Source of the DNA: Ornithinimicrobium sp. CNJ-824
Lineage (GTDB): Bacteria; Actinomycetota; Actinomycetes; Actinomycetales; Dermatophilaceae
Length of the DNA stretch: 64,000 bases
Direction: 5' to 3'
Assembly (NCBI RefSeq): GCF_001942405.1
Contig: NZ_MKKA01000033.1
Location: 1-64,000 of the forward strand
The notes under the pieces are model-generated. The model had not been told where the DNA came from. It did no database searches and worked only from the letters and a program-made list of their open reading frames with translations. A program made the position numbers and the translations under genes. Below are positions 38,237 to 49,020 of this stretch, one piece after another; the stretch's first letter is position 1, and each line of letters begins with the position of its first letter.

Positions 38237-39607
38237 TCACGGTCGGGTGCGCCAGGCGCTCAGCACCGACACCGCCCCCACGGACACCGCCACGGCCAGG
38301 GTCCCGACGAAGGCCGCGTGCGGCTGCGAGGCGTAGAAGAGGCCGAAGACCACCCCTGTCACGGCCAGCGTCACGGCGCCGGTCAGCGACTCGCCCACCT
38401 GGAGCGCCGAGCTGTTGCGCCCGATCTCCGCCTCGGGCGACAGCCGCATCGTCAGCAGCGAGGTCGTCGGGTAGGCCAGCCCCACCCCCAGGGTGGCGGC
38501 GCCGTAGAGCAGCACCACGCTCCACCCGGGCCACCGCAGGGCGACGGCCAGGACGAGCCCCACCATGAGGGCGAGGAACACCGTCACCCCGACCCGCATC
38601 AGCGTGTAGCGGTCGACGGACTCCCCCAGACGGCCCTGGGCCCAGGAACCCAGCGCCCAGGCGACCGACGCGACGGCGAGCACGGCCCCCGCCTGCGCCG
38701 GGGAGTAGCCGTGCTCGTCACGCAGCATGAGCGGCAGGTAGGCCTCGGCCGCGAGGAAGGACCCGCCCATGGCGGCCCGGACGCCGATGACCGAGGGCAG
38801 CCCCCGCCCGAGCGTGAGCGTGCCCGCCGGGAGCAGGTGCCAGGAGGCCGCGAGCAGCAGCAGGAGCATTACCGGGCCGACGGCCCGCTCGAACCCGTCG
38901 ACGGAGTCCCCCGCCAGGTTGAGCGCGCCCACGGCCACGGCGGCCACGACGGCCCAGAGGATGGTCCGGGGGCGCAGGTGCGGCGCACCGGCGCCCGGTC
39001 GGGTGCCGGCCAGGGCCCGGCGCAGCACGAGCACCGAGACCCCGACGAACGGGACGACACCGAGGAAGACCCAGTGCCAGGTGAACCGTTCCACGACGAC
39101 ACCGGTCAGCAGCGGACCGGCCAGCCCGGGCACCACCCAGGCGGCGGCGAGCAGGGAGAAGACCGAGGGACGGCGCTGGTCGGGGATGCGCTGGGCGATG
39201 ACGACGTAGAGGGCGACCGTGGACAGGCCGCTGCCCAGTCCTTGCAGGCCGCGGCCGACGACGAAGACCTCCATCGAGGCGGCGAGCCCGGCGACGAGCA
39301 GGCCCGCCGTGAACAGTCCGGTGCCGGCGAGGACGACCGGACGGGGTCCGGACCGGTCCGACCACCATCCGCCGACCACCATGCCCACGACGCTCGTGGC
39401 CACGGTGGCGCCGAAGGCCATGTTGTAGAGGTGGTACCCGTCCAGGTCCGCGGCGACGGTCGGCATGGCCGCCCCGACCGCGATGTACTCGAGGGCGAAC
39501 AGCGAGATGAGAGCCGCGGCCCCGAGCGAGGTGCTGCGCAGGCCCGGGGAGAAGATCGAGGGCGGGACCTGGGGTCGGACCGGACGTTCCGGGGAGGTGG
39601 TGCTCAC
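38237..39607 (-). CDS. MFS transporter (DHA-type)
   Basis: 456 residues with about fourteen hydrophobic segments. The early GWWSDRSGPRPVVLAGTGLF loop is MFS motif A between helices 2 and 3, and LQGLGSGLSTVALYVVIAQRIPDQRRPSVF follows as in drug:H+ antiporters. GTG at 39607 overlaps the rsmE stop (GTGA), so it is inserted into the rsmE-phoH operon and probably co-expressed. Substrate unknown; multidrug export is a guess from family. The frame is intact. Confidence 0.88.
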   Translation of the reverse strand: MSTTSPERPVRPQVPPSIFSPGLRSTSLGAAALISLFALEYIAVGAAMPTVAADLDGYHLYNMAFGATVATSVVGMVVGGWWSDRSGPRPVVLAGTGLFTAGLLVAGLAASMEVFVVGRGLQGLGSGLSTVALYVVIAQRIPDQRRPSVFSLLAAAWVVPGLAGPLLTGVVVERFTWHWVFLGVVPFVGVSVLVLRRALAGTRPGAGAPHLRPRTILWAVVAAVAVGALNLAGDSVDGFERAVGPVMLLLLLAASWHLLPAGTLTLGRGLPSVIGVRAAMGGSFLAAEAYLPLMLRDEHGYSPAQAGAVLAVASVAWALGSWAQGRLGESVDRYTLMRVGVTVFLALMVGLVLAVALRWPGWSVVLLYGAATLGVGLAYPTTSLLTMRLSPEAEIGRNSSALQVGESLTGAVTLAVTGVVFGLFYASQPHAAFVGTLAVAVSVGAVSVLSAWRTRP

Positions 39608-40371
39608 CGCCACCGTCCGGCCGCGTTGAGCAGGGCGAGGGCCGCCGCCCCGGCCGTGGAGGTGCGCAGGACCGCCCGACCCAGCCGGACCGGGCGGGCT
39701 CCGGCGGAGACCAGGGCGGTCAGCTCGTCGGGGGTGATCCCCCCCTCGGGACCGACCACGACGAGCACCTCCGGGCCGGCGGCCGCCGCGTCCCGGTCCG
39801 GGGTCGGCAGCCCGGCCAGGGCGGTCGTGAGGGGCTCGTCGGCCTCCTCGTGCAGGACGAGCGCCAGGCCCGCCGCCGCGACGCGTTCCAGCAGCGCGGG
39901 GCGGCCGACGAGCTCGGCGACCTCGGGCACCCGGGTCCGGCGCGCCTGCTTGGCGGCGGCGAGCACCTGCTGCTCCCACCGGCGGCGCGACTTGGCGCCC
40001 CGCTCCCCCCGCCACCGCACGATGCTGCGGTCGGCCTGCCACGGCACGACCTCGTCGACCTCCAGCTCGGTGGCGCTCTCGACGGCCTGCAGGTCGCGGT
40101 CGCCCTTGGCCAGGGCCTGGACGAGCACGTGGCGGACCGCAGGGGCGGGGTGGGTGCCGCGGGACTCGATCCGCAGGTCCAGCGCGCCCCGGTGGGCGCT
40201 CAGGACGGTGCACCGGGCCCAGGTGCCCGCGCCGTCGGCGAGGAGGAGCGACTCCCCCGGCCCGATCCGCTGCACGTCGGCGGCGTGCCGACCCTCGGAC
40301 CCGTCCAGCCGCACGGTGTCCCCGCCGTCGGCCAGGAGGTCGGCGCCGACGACGAAGAGAGGGGCCGTCAC
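39604..40371 (-). CDS. rsmE: 16S rRNA (uracil-1498-N3)-methyltransferase
   Basis: 255 residues from GTG at 40371. A PUA-like N-terminal domain (SEGRHAADVQRIGPGESLLLADGAG) leads to the SPOUT domain with LVQALAKGDRDLQAVESATELEV, VVVGPEGGITPDE and VRLGRAVLRTSTAGAAALALL, the trefoil-knot SAM site. It methylates U1498 of 16S rRNA. It lies five bases after dnaJ, the normal order. Confidence 0.95.
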   Translation of the reverse strand: MTAPLFVVGADLLADGGDTVRLDGSEGRHAADVQRIGPGESLLLADGAGTWARCTVLSAHRGALDLRIESRGTHPAPAVRHVLVQALAKGDRDLQAVESATELEVDEVVPWQADRSIVRWRGERGAKSRRRWEQQVLAAAKQARRTRVPEVAELVGRPALLERVAAAGLALVLHEEADEPLTTALAGLPTPDRDAAAAGPEVLVVVGPEGGITPDELTALVSAGARPVRLGRAVLRTSTAGAAALALLNAAGRWR

Positions 40372-40375
40372 GCCG

Positions 40376-41502
40376 TCACCGGCCGCGCAGGGCGTCCCAG
40401 AACTTGCCCGCCCTTCCCGCGTGCGAGCCCGTGGTGGCCATGCGGCCCTCGGGGTCGGTCTCCCCGCGCTCCGCCGCCAGCTGCACGAGCAGCTCGCGCT
40501 GGGCGGCGGTGAGCCGGGTGGGCACCCTCACGTCGAGGTGGACGACGACGTCTCCACGACCCTGCGAGCGCAGGTGGCCCACGCCCAGGCCGGGCAGCGT
40601 GACGGTCTGCCCGGGCTGCGTGCCCTCGGGCACGTCGACCTCCACCGGACCGTCGAAGGTCTCGACCGGCAGGGTCGCACCCAGCGCGGCGGCGGTCATC
40701 GGCACCTCCACCCGGCAGTGCAGGTCGTCGCCGCGGCGGGTGAAGCTCTCGTGGGGGGCTACCGCGATCTCGACGTAGAGGTCTCCGGCCTCCCCGCCGA
40801 AGGGTCCCACCTCGCTCTCGCCGGCCAGCTGGATGCGGGTGCCGCTGTCCACGCCCGCCGGCACCTTGATCGTCAGCTCACGGCGGGTGCGCACCCGCCC
40901 CTCGCCGGAGCAGTCGAAGCACGGGTGCTCGATGACGTCGCCGTAGCCGCGGCAGGCCTGGCAGGGGCGCGAGGTCATCACCTGGCCGAGGAAGGAGCGC
41001 TGCACCTGCTGCACCTCTCCCCGCCCGGAGCACACCGCGCAGGTCCGGGTGCCGCTGCCCGGCTGCGCGCCGGACCCGGTGCAGGTGGTGCAGCGGACGG
41101 CCGTGTCGACGGTGAGGCTCTCCTCGCCCCCGAAGACGGCCGTGGCCAGCTCGACGTCCAGGCGCACGAGCGCGTCGTGCCCGCGCTGCACCCGCGAGCG
41201 CGGCCCCCGGGCACCGGCCGCTGTGCCGCCGAAGAAGGCGTCCATGATGTCGGTGAAGGTGAAGCCCTGCCCGAAGCCTCCGCTGGCGCCGGCGTAGGGG
41301 TCCTGTCCCCGGTCGTAGGCCGAGCGCTTGCCCTGGTCGGAGAGGACGTCGTAGGCCTGGGAGACCCGCTTGAACTCGGCCTCGGCGTCCGGGCCGGGGT
41401 TGACGTCGGGGTGGAGCTGGCGGGCCTCTTGCGGTAGGCCTTCTTGATCTCCTCGGCGCTGGCGTCGCGGGAGACCCCGAGGTCGGCGTAGTAGTCGTTC
41501 AC
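40376..41502 (-). CDS. dnaJ: Chaperone DnaJ (one-base frame break)
   Basis: About 375 residues after repair. J domain YYADLGVSRDASAEEIKKAYRK then, after one missing base near 41430, ARQLHPDVNPG with the HPD motif. A Gly/Phe-rich linker is followed by four CxxCxGxG-type repeats (CTTCTGSG, CAVCSGRG, CQACRGYG, CFDCSGEG) and the substrate-binding C-terminal domain. Class I DnaJ, co-chaperone of DnaK. Second gene of the hrcA operon, under the CIRCE element. GTG start at 41502. Confidence 0.96.
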
Positions 41503-41623
41503 GGCGTAGGAGTTCCTTGGTGGTGGGGGGCAACGGGAAGGACAACGGCGCGGGCGGTCGAACTATGCCGCGGCAGCCGCCGGGTGTCGGACGGGAGCAC
41601 CCGTCCGTCGGGGACGGACGGCC

Positions 41624-42646
41624 TCACCCGTCCAGGATCTCGGCGACGTAGCGGGCCACGGCCCGGACCGCGGCCATCGCCTGGGGGTAGTCCATCCGGG
41701 TGGGGCCGACCACCCCCAGGCCCCCGGCGTCGCCGTAGCTGGTGGCCACGACCGAGGTGGTGCGCAGGGGTTCGTAGGGATTCTCCATCCCGATGCTGAC
41801 CGCGACCTGGTCGCCGTCGACGGTGGCCATGCTGCCCATGAGACGCAGCAGGACGACGTGCTCCTCGAGGGCGTCGAGGACGGAGGAGAGCGAGGTGGGG
41901 AAGTCGTTGCCGGACCGGGCCAGGTTCGCGGTGCCACTGAGGACGACCCGCTCCTCCGACTGCTCGGCCACGGCGTCGGCCAGCGCCCGGGCGACCGCGG
42001 TCGCCACGTGGCGGTCCTCCGGGGCGACGTCCTCGAGGAGGGCGTTCAGGCGGGCCGGGACCGACGGCAGGGGCAGGCCCACGGAGACGGAGTTGACGCG
42101 GGAGCGCAGGTCGGCGACGAGGTCGGCGTCGGGGGCCAGCTCGCGCCCGGTGTCGATGACCCGTTGCTCGACCCGGCCGGTGTTGACGATCAGCACGACC
42201 ATCAGACGCGGACCGCCGATGGGGACCAGCTCGACGTGCCGGACGGTGGACCGGGACAGGCTGGGGTACTGCATGACCGCCACCTGGTGGGTCAGGCTGG
42301 ACAGCAGCCGGGTGGTCCGGGCGACCACGTCGTCCAGGTCGACCGCCCCGTGCAGGAAACGCTCGATCGCGCTGCGCTCGCCCCGGCCGAGGGGCTTGAC
42401 GGCGCTGAGCCGGTCCACGAACAGGCGGTAGCCGGCGTCCGTGGGCACCCGGCCCGCGCTCGTGTGGGGGGCCGTGATCAGGCCCTCCTCCTCCAGCACC
42501 GCCATGTCGTTGCGCACCGTGGCTGCGGACACCCCCAGCTGGTGGCGCTCCAGCAGCGCCTTGGACCCCACCGGCTCGGAGGTGCGCACGTAGTCCTGGA
42601 CGATGGCGCGCAGCACGTGGAGGCGACGGTCGTCGCTGACGCTCAT
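41624..42646 (-). CDS. hrcA: Heat-inducible transcription repressor HrcA
   Basis: 340 residues from ATG at 42646 ([20 protein letters not shown]). N-terminal winged helix: [34 protein letters not shown] and [19 protein letters not shown], the HrcA signature. The GAF-like central domain and C-terminal IGMENP...[13 protein letters not shown] block are complete. HrcA binds CIRCE and represses chaperone genes; a perfect CIRCE lies 22 bases upstream of its own start, so the operon is autoregulated. Confidence 0.97.
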   Translation of the reverse strand: MSVSDDRRLHVLRAIVQDYVRTSEPVGSKALLERHQLGVSAATVRNDMAVLEEEGLITAPHTSAGRVPTDAGYRLFVDRLSAVKPLGRGERSAIERFLHGAVDLDDVVARTTRLLSSLTHQVAVMQYPSLSRSTVRHVELVPIGGPRLMVVLIVNTGRVEQRVIDTGRELAPDADLVADLRSRVNSVSVGLPLPSVPARLNALLEDVAPEDRHVATAVARALADAVAEQSEERVVLSGTANLARSGNDFPTSLSSVLDALEEHVVLLRLMGSMATVDGDQVAVSIGMENPYEPLRTTSVVATSYGDAGGLGVVGPTRMDYPQAMAAVRAVARYVAEILDG

Positions 42647-42667
42647 GCTCTCGCCCACCTCCCGCTG

Positions 42668-42694
42668 CTGGCACTCCGACGGTCTGAGTGCCAG
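42668..42694. promoter_or_regulatory. CIRCE element (HrcA operator)
   Basis: Perfect 9-base inverted repeat CTGGCACTC-N9-GAGTGCCAG, matching the TTAGCACTC-N9-GAGTGCTAA consensus in its core. Placed between hrcA and the divergent fumC, 22 bases before the hrcA ATG. Confidence 0.95.
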
Positions 42695-42743
42695 TCTACG
42701 CGGCCGGTGCAAGCCGGCCGGACCGCACACCTACGATGAGCCC

Positions 42744-44149
<1,406 letters not shown>

Positions 44150-44160
44150 CACCGCGACGC

Positions 44161-44200
44161 ACGGCGAGGGCCCGGTCGGCGACGGCCGGGCCCTCGCCGT
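44161..44200 (+). terminator. Strong hairpin terminator after fumC
   Basis: A perfect 15-base stem (ACGGCGAGGGCCCGG with its complement) around a 10-base loop, starting 12 bases after the fumC stop and followed by TTCCCG. Confidence 0.85.
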
Positions 44201-44267
44201 TCCCGTGCGCCCGTCCGCGGGCGCGCCTCACCGGGCCCAGGTGCCCCACGGCATACCCTCGGGCGCT

Positions 44268-45130
44268 GTGAACGACCGCTACGGGACCGACGTGCTCTCC
44301 GGCGACTGGCGTGCCCCCGGAGGGGCCGCGCGCAGCCGGTGGAGGCCGAGCCGGGGCTCGTCGTCGAGGACGTCGACACCGGCTGGTGCGGGGCGGTCGT
44401 GCGGGTGGAGAAGGCCGGGGGGATGCAGGTGGTGCACCTGGAGGACCGGCGGGGCCGGACGAAGGGGTTCCCGCTCGGGCCCGGGTTCCTCCTCGACGGA
44501 CGACCGGTCGTGCTCACCGTGCCCACCGGCGAGCGCCGCGCCCAGGTGGAGGCGGCCCGGAAGGCGGCCTCCCGGACCGCGAGCGGCTCGGTGGCGGTGC
44601 GCGGGCAGGCGGCGCGGGTGGCCTCCGGGTCCCGGATCTGGGTGGAGGGCCGGCACGACGCCGAGCTGGTGGAGAAGGTGTGGGGCGACGACCTGCGGGT
44701 CGAGGGCGTGGTCGTGGAGATGCTCGACGGGGTCGACGACCTCGCGGGCGAGATCCGCCGGTTCGCGCCGACCCCCGACCGTCGCCTGGGGGTGCTGGTC
44801 GACCATCTCGTGCCGGGCACCAAGGAGAGCCGCATCGTCGCCGAGGCCGAGCGCGTCAGCCCCCACGCCCGGATCCTGGGCCACCCCTACGTGGACGTGT
44901 GGCAGTCGGTCAAGCCGGCCCGGCTGGGCCTGGACGTGTGGCCGGTCGTGGAGCGGGGGCGCTCCTGGAAGCACGGGGTGCTGCAGGAGCTGGGCTGGCC
45001 GCACGCCTCGCAGGCCGACGTGGCCCGCGGGTGGAAGAAAATCCTGGCCACCGTGCGTTCCTACAGTGACCTGGAACCAACGCTGCTCGCCAGCGTCGAA
45101 GAACTGATCGACTTCGTCACCGTCCCCTGA
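44268..45130 (+). CDS. DUF3097 family protein (one-base frame break)
   Basis: About 287 residues after repair. The family opening NDRYGTDVLSGDWR starts at GTG 44268; near 44335 one base is missing before VEAEPGLVVEDVDTGWCGAVV. Later blocks WVEGRHDAELVEKVWGDDLRVEGVVVE and VLVDHLVPGTKESRIVAEA are characteristic of DUF3097, whose central part resembles a TOPRIM-like fold (EGRHD, then LVDHLV). Widespread in actinobacteria, function unknown; the TOPRIM resemblance is my inference. Confidence 0.85.
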
Positions 45131-45182
45131 GAAGGGGGCGGGCGGGTCGAGGTTCCGTCCGGTCCTACCCCAGGAGTGACAC

Positions 45183-45643
45183 ATGAGCACCGCACCCCCG
45201 CCTCCCCCGCTTCCCGGCGACCGCCCGTCCGAGCCCCGGCAGGGCCAGGAGTGGGCCCCGACCCGGTCCGGGCAGGTCCCGGTCGAGGGCGAGAGCGCAC
45301 GATGATGCTCCTGGCCCACCTGTCGGCGCCGATCTCCTTCCTGCTCAGCGGCGCCTGGCTGCCGTTCCTGGGACCGCTGCTGGTCTGGGTCTTCTACAAG
45401 GACCGCAGCCAGGCGGTCCGGACCGCCTCCGCCGGGGCGTTCAACTTCAACGTCTCGATGACCATCGCCAGCTGGGCCCTGTGGCTCAGCGTGATCCTCA
45501 CCCTGGGGATCGGGTTCCTCTGGGCGCTCCCGCTGTGGCTCGTCCTCTTCGTCGTCCAGATCTGGGCCCACGTCAAGGGGGCCATGATGGCCTCCCGCGG
45601 AGAGGTCTTCGAGTACCCCTTCCAGATCCGCATCCTCAGCTGA
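45183..45643 (+). CDS. DUF4870 small membrane protein (one-base frame break)
   Basis: About 153 residues after repair. ATG at 45183 follows AGGAG and encodes a proline-rich cytosolic lead (MSTAPPPPPLPGDRP); a missing base near 45295 joins VEGE to RTMMLLAHLSAPISFLLSG. Three hydrophobic segments follow, with FYKDRSQAVRTASAGAFNFN between the first two, a DUF4870 landmark. Function unknown. Confidence 0.82.
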
Positions 45644-45851
45644 GGACGATTTCGGGCCAACCTCTTGCCAACCTCTCGGCCCGAGGAGTAGACAAGGACC
45701 ACGCCCTTTCCGCAAGGCAGGGCGGGTCGCAAGACAGTCGAGGATTCGAACGGCGGACCGCGTGCCTCCGGGCACACCGTCGCCACCTCCGGTGACGCGG
45801 AGGTCGAGCCTCCGGACCCCTTGCGCACCGGTCGGGACGTCACGTCCGACC

Positions 45852-45892
45852 GTGGCCCGCTTCGCGACCTCATACGCCGCGAAGCGGGCCAC
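45852..45892. terminator. Perfect 15-bp hairpin, probable bidirectional terminator
   Basis: GTGGCCCGCTTCGCG pairs with CGCGAAGCGGGCCAC around an 11-base loop that contains CTCATAC. No T-run follows, so it may act as a transcription barrier or as an RNA-end protector rather than a classical terminator. Confidence 0.6.
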
Positions 45893-45906
45893 CATCGTCT
45901 GGGGCC

Positions 45907-45937
45907 AGTCCCTGCCGGCTCATACCCGGCAGGGGCT
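45907..45937. terminator. Second hairpin with the same CTCATAC loop
   Basis: A 12-base stem (AGTCCCTGCCGG with CCGGCAGGGGCT, one G-T pair) around the loop CTCATAC, 14 bases after the previous hairpin. Lies about 90 bases beyond the hemW stop. Confidence 0.55.
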
Positions 45938-46024
45938 GCTCCTCGTTCCCGTTCTACCGGCGCCCGCTCCCGGCGGGGCGCAGCGGGCACCGGCGTGTCG
46001 AGGACGGGGGACCCGGATCTCGGC

Positions 46025-47248
46025 TCAGCCCGGCAGCAGCCGGTGGACCACGGTGTCGGCGAGCAGCCTACCGCGCAGGGTCGGCACGACCCGGCCCCGC
46101 ACCGCCGCCGGACCGTCCACGAGCCCGTCGGCGACGAGGCCGGCCACGGCCGTCCGCGCCGGGGCGCTCAGCAGGTCGGTCGGCAGGCCTTCGGCCAGCC
46201 GCGAGCGCAGCAGCACCGTCTCGTCGTGGCGCTGCCCGTCGTCCAGCACCTCCCGGGCGTGGGCCGGGCTGAGGCCTTCGGCCAGCCGGTCGGCGTAGGC
46301 CTGTGGGTGCTTGACGTTCCACCACCGCACCCCGCCGACGTGGCTGTGCGCCCCGGGTCCGACCCCCCACCAGTCGCCACCGCGCCAGTAGGCCACGTTG
46401 TGCCGGCACCGGTGCGCGTCGCCCCGGGCCCAGTTGGAGATCTCGTACCAGTGGTAGCCGGCCGCGGCGAGGACACGGTCGGCCAGCTCGTACTTGTCGG
46501 CCTCGTCGTCGTCCTCCGGGGCGGGCAGCTCGCCGCGGCGGACCTGGGCCGCCAGGCGGGTGCCCTCCTCGACCACCAGGGCGTAGGCCGACACGTGGTC
46601 GGGCTCCAGCGACACCGCCGTCTCGAGGCTGCTCTGCCAGTCCTCCAGGGACTCCCCCGGCGTGCCGTAGATCAGGTCGAGGCTGACCTGGAGCCCGGCC
46701 GCCCGGACGGCGGCGACGGCCCGCTCGACGTTGGCGGGGTCGTGGGTACGGTCCAGGGTGCGCAGGACGTGCGGGACGACCGACTGCATGCCGAGGCTGA
46801 CCCGGGTGAACCCCTGGGCGGCCAGCTCCTCGGCCACCCTCGGGGTCACCGTGTCGGGGTTGGCCTCGGTCGTGACCTCGGCCTCGTCCGTCAGGCCGAG
46901 GGTGTCGCGCACGCGTCCGAGCAACGCCCCCAGGGCCGCCGGGGCGAGCATCGTCGGGGTCCCCCCGCCGACGAAGACCGTGCTGGCCGGTGGCGGGTCG
47001 CCCGGCGCCAGGACCCGGCCCGCCAGCTCGACCTCGGCCAGCGCCGCCCCCAGGTAGCGGCCCGTGTCGGCGTCGGCCCCCAGCTCGGGGAGCGTGTAGG
47101 TGTTGAAGTCGCAGTAGCCGCACCGGACCCGGCAGAAGGGCACGTGCAGGTACACCCCCAGGGTGCGCGCGGCCATACCCTCCAGGGCGGTGGCGGGCAG
47201 CGCCCCGTCCGGGGGCGCGGGGTCTCCGGGCGGGAAGGTCGAGGGCAT
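46025..47248 (-). CDS. hemW: Radical SAM heme chaperone HemW
   Basis: 407 residues. YLHVPFCRVRCGYCDFNTY holds the CxxxCxxC iron-sulfur motif plus the extra residue pattern (CxxxCxxCDF) typical of HemW. VFVGGGTPTML, TTEANPDTV, RVSLGMQS and LDLIYGTPGES complete the HemN/HemW set, with the short HemW-type C-terminal domain (YEISNWARGDAHRCRHNVAYW). HemW delivers heme rather than oxidising coproporphyrinogen. Lies near lepA, as usual; divergent from ppk2. ATG at 47248 is uncertain; ATG at 47176 is possible. Confidence 0.93.
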   Translation of the reverse strand: MPSTFPPGDPAPPDGALPATALEGMAARTLGVYLHVPFCRVRCGYCDFNTYTLPELGADADTGRYLGAALAEVELAGRVLAPGDPPPASTVFVGGGTPTMLAPAALGALLGRVRDTLGLTDEAEVTTEANPDTVTPRVAEELAAQGFTRVSLGMQSVVPHVLRTLDRTHDPANVERAVAAVRAAGLQVSLDLIYGTPGESLEDWQSSLETAVSLEPDHVSAYALVVEEGTRLAAQVRRGELPAPEDDDEADKYELADRVLAAAGYHWYEISNWARGDAHRCRHNVAYWRGGDWWGVGPGAHSHVGGVRWWNVKHPQAYADRLAEGLSPAHAREVLDDGQRHDETVLLRSRLAEGLPTDLLSAPARTAVAGLVADGLVDGPAAVRGRVVPTLRGRLLADTVVHRLLPG

Positions 47249-47325
47249 TCCCCCATTGTCGCCGACGGCCGGGGACGGACCGCCCCGTCCCGCGACGCAC
47301 GGGGGCCGGGCGATAGGGTCGGAGG

Positions 47326-48216
47326 GTGCAGCAACGTCTCCGGGAGTACATCGACCGGCTCCGCGACGAGGGGTACACCGTCCGGGACGACCAGGGGTCG
47401 GACCCGGACCTCATCACGCCGGACGGCAGCGCGGTCGACACCTGGCGCGAGGACTACCCCTACGCCGAGCGGATGACCCGGGACTACTACGAGGTCGAGA
47501 AGTGGCTCCTGCAGGTGGAGCTGCTCAAGTTCCAGTACTGGGCCAAGGACAACGGCAGCCGGCACGTGCTGGTCTTCGAGGGACGGGACGCGGCCGGCAA
47601 GGGCGGGTCGATCAAGCGGTTCATGGAGCACCTCAACCCGCGCGGCGCCACCGTCGTGGCCCTCAACAAGCCGACCGAGGTCGAGGCCGGGCAGTGGTAC
47701 TTCCAGCGGTACATCGAGCACCTGCCCACGAGCGGCGACATGGTGCTCTTCGACCGGTCCTGGTACAACCGGGCCGGGGTGGAACGGGTCATGGGGTTCT
47801 GCTCGGACGCCGAGTACGAGCTGTTCATGGAGCAGGCGCCGCAGTTCGAGAAGATGCTCGTCGACTCCGGCGTCTCGATCACCAAGTTCTGGTTCTCGGT
47901 GACCCAGACCGAGCAGCGCACCCGGTTCGCGATCCGTCAGCTGGACCCGGTGCGGCAGTGGAAGCTCTCCCCCATGGACCTGGAGTCGCTGGACCGGTGG
48001 GACGACTACACCGCCGCCAAGGAGGAGATGTTCCGACGCACGGACACCGACTGGGCACCGTGGATGACGATCAAGTCCAACGACAAGAAGCGGGCCCGGA
48101 TCAACGCGATGCGTCACTTCCTGTCCCAGTTCGACTACGAGGGCAAGGACCACGACGTCGTCCTGCGGCCCGACCCGCGGCTCGTCAAGCGGGCCCGCAA
48201 CACCGTCGGGGACTAG
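47326..48216 (+). CDS. ppk2: Polyphosphate kinase 2
   Basis: 296 residues from GTG at 47326. Walker A EGRDAAGKGGSIKRF and Walker B region LFDRSWYNRAGVERVMGFC are class I PPK2 signatures, with a lid region KFWFSVTQTEQRTRF. PPK2 enzymes phosphorylate nucleoside diphosphates from polyphosphate, making GTP or ATP. The frame is intact. The gene stands alone between hemW and trmB. Confidence 0.95.
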   Translation: MQQRLREYIDRLRDEGYTVRDDQGSDPDLITPDGSAVDTWREDYPYAERMTRDYYEVEKWLLQVELLKFQYWAKDNGSRHVLVFEGRDAAGKGGSIKRFMEHLNPRGATVVALNKPTEVEAGQWYFQRYIEHLPTSGDMVLFDRSWYNRAGVERVMGFCSDAEYELFMEQAPQFEKMLVDSGVSITKFWFSVTQTEQRTRFAIRQLDPVRQWKLSPMDLESLDRWDDYTAAKEEMFRRTDTDWAPWMTIKSNDKKRARINAMRHFLSQFDYEGKDHDVVLRPDPRLVKRARNTVGD

Positions 48217-48241
48217 AGGCCCCCGCCCCGCGCCGCCTGGA

Positions 48242-49020
48242 TCAGTCGACCCGCATGTAGGTCAGGTCGGTGATGCGCCGGCCGGCCTCGGTGCCGCGGC
48301 GCTCGAAGCGGGTGACCGGGCGCAGCGGGAAGCGGTCGGTGGACTCCAGCTCCAGCCGCGGCTCGGCACCGACGACGTCCCTCATCACCCGGGCGTAGTC
48401 GTCCCAGTCGGTGGCCAGCCGCCACCGGCCGCCCGGGCGCAGCAGGTCGGCCACCGCGTCGGTGAAGTCGGGGCCGACCAGCCGACGCTTGTGGTGGCGG
48501 GCCTTGGGCCACGGGTCGGGGAAGAAGGTCCACACCTCCTCGACGGTGCCGGGCTCGAGCATGGTCCGCAGGGCAAGCGCCGCGTCCACCTCGACGACCC
48601 GGACGTTGGGCAGGGCCTGCCCACCGGTGGCCGCAGCCATCTTGGCGAGCGCGTGACCGGTGCCCGGACGCCATACCTCCAGGGCCAGGAAGTCCCGGCC
48701 CGGGGAGGCGAGCGCCCCGGCGACCAGCGCGTCCCCGGCCCCGGACCCGACCTCGACCACGAGCGGTGCGCACCGCCCGAAGACCTGCTCCGGGTCGAGC
48801 CGGAAGGAGGGGTCCACGACCGTGGAGGTGTCCCCCGCGGCGCGGGGGACCTCGAGGACGACCTGCGCCGAGAGCTGGTCCCAGGCGCGCTGGTGGGTGT
48901 GCGGCATCCGCCCGCCCCGGCGGGTGAAGGACCGGGTCCGGGCCAGCGGACGGGGCCCGATGACCGGGTGGCCGAGGGCGTAGTGCCCGCGGAGGGAGAC
49001 CGGCGTGCCTCCCGGGTCAC
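48242..49020 (-). CDS. trmB: tRNA (guanine-46-N7)-methyltransferase (probable frame break near start)
   Basis: The main frame from ATG 48907 gives 221 residues: [15 protein letters not shown] (SAM site), [24 protein letters not shown] (family signature FPDPWPK.RHHKRR) and TDWDDYA. In the same frame upstream there is a family-like [20 protein letters not shown] stretch without a start; a GTG at 49020 overlapping the lepA stop (GTGA) reaches it if one base is added near 48990. The true start is therefore probably 49020. It methylates G46 of tRNA. Confidence 0.9.

Larger units (their letters stand above)
45644..46024. other. Intergenic stretch with inverted repeats, no gene
   Basis: 380 bases between convergent DUF4870 and hemW genes. 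It holds a CGGGCC/GGCCCG stem with a tandem CCAACCTCT duplication in its loop near 45655-45685, and two larger hairpins listed separately. A GGATTCGAAC string near 45743 looks like a tRNA T-loop but no cloverleaf forms. No coding frame is convincing. Confidence 0.5.

Noticed and set aside
45735..45790. tRNA-like string GGATTCGAAC
   Set aside because: No acceptor, D-arm or anticodon stem could be built around it on either strand.
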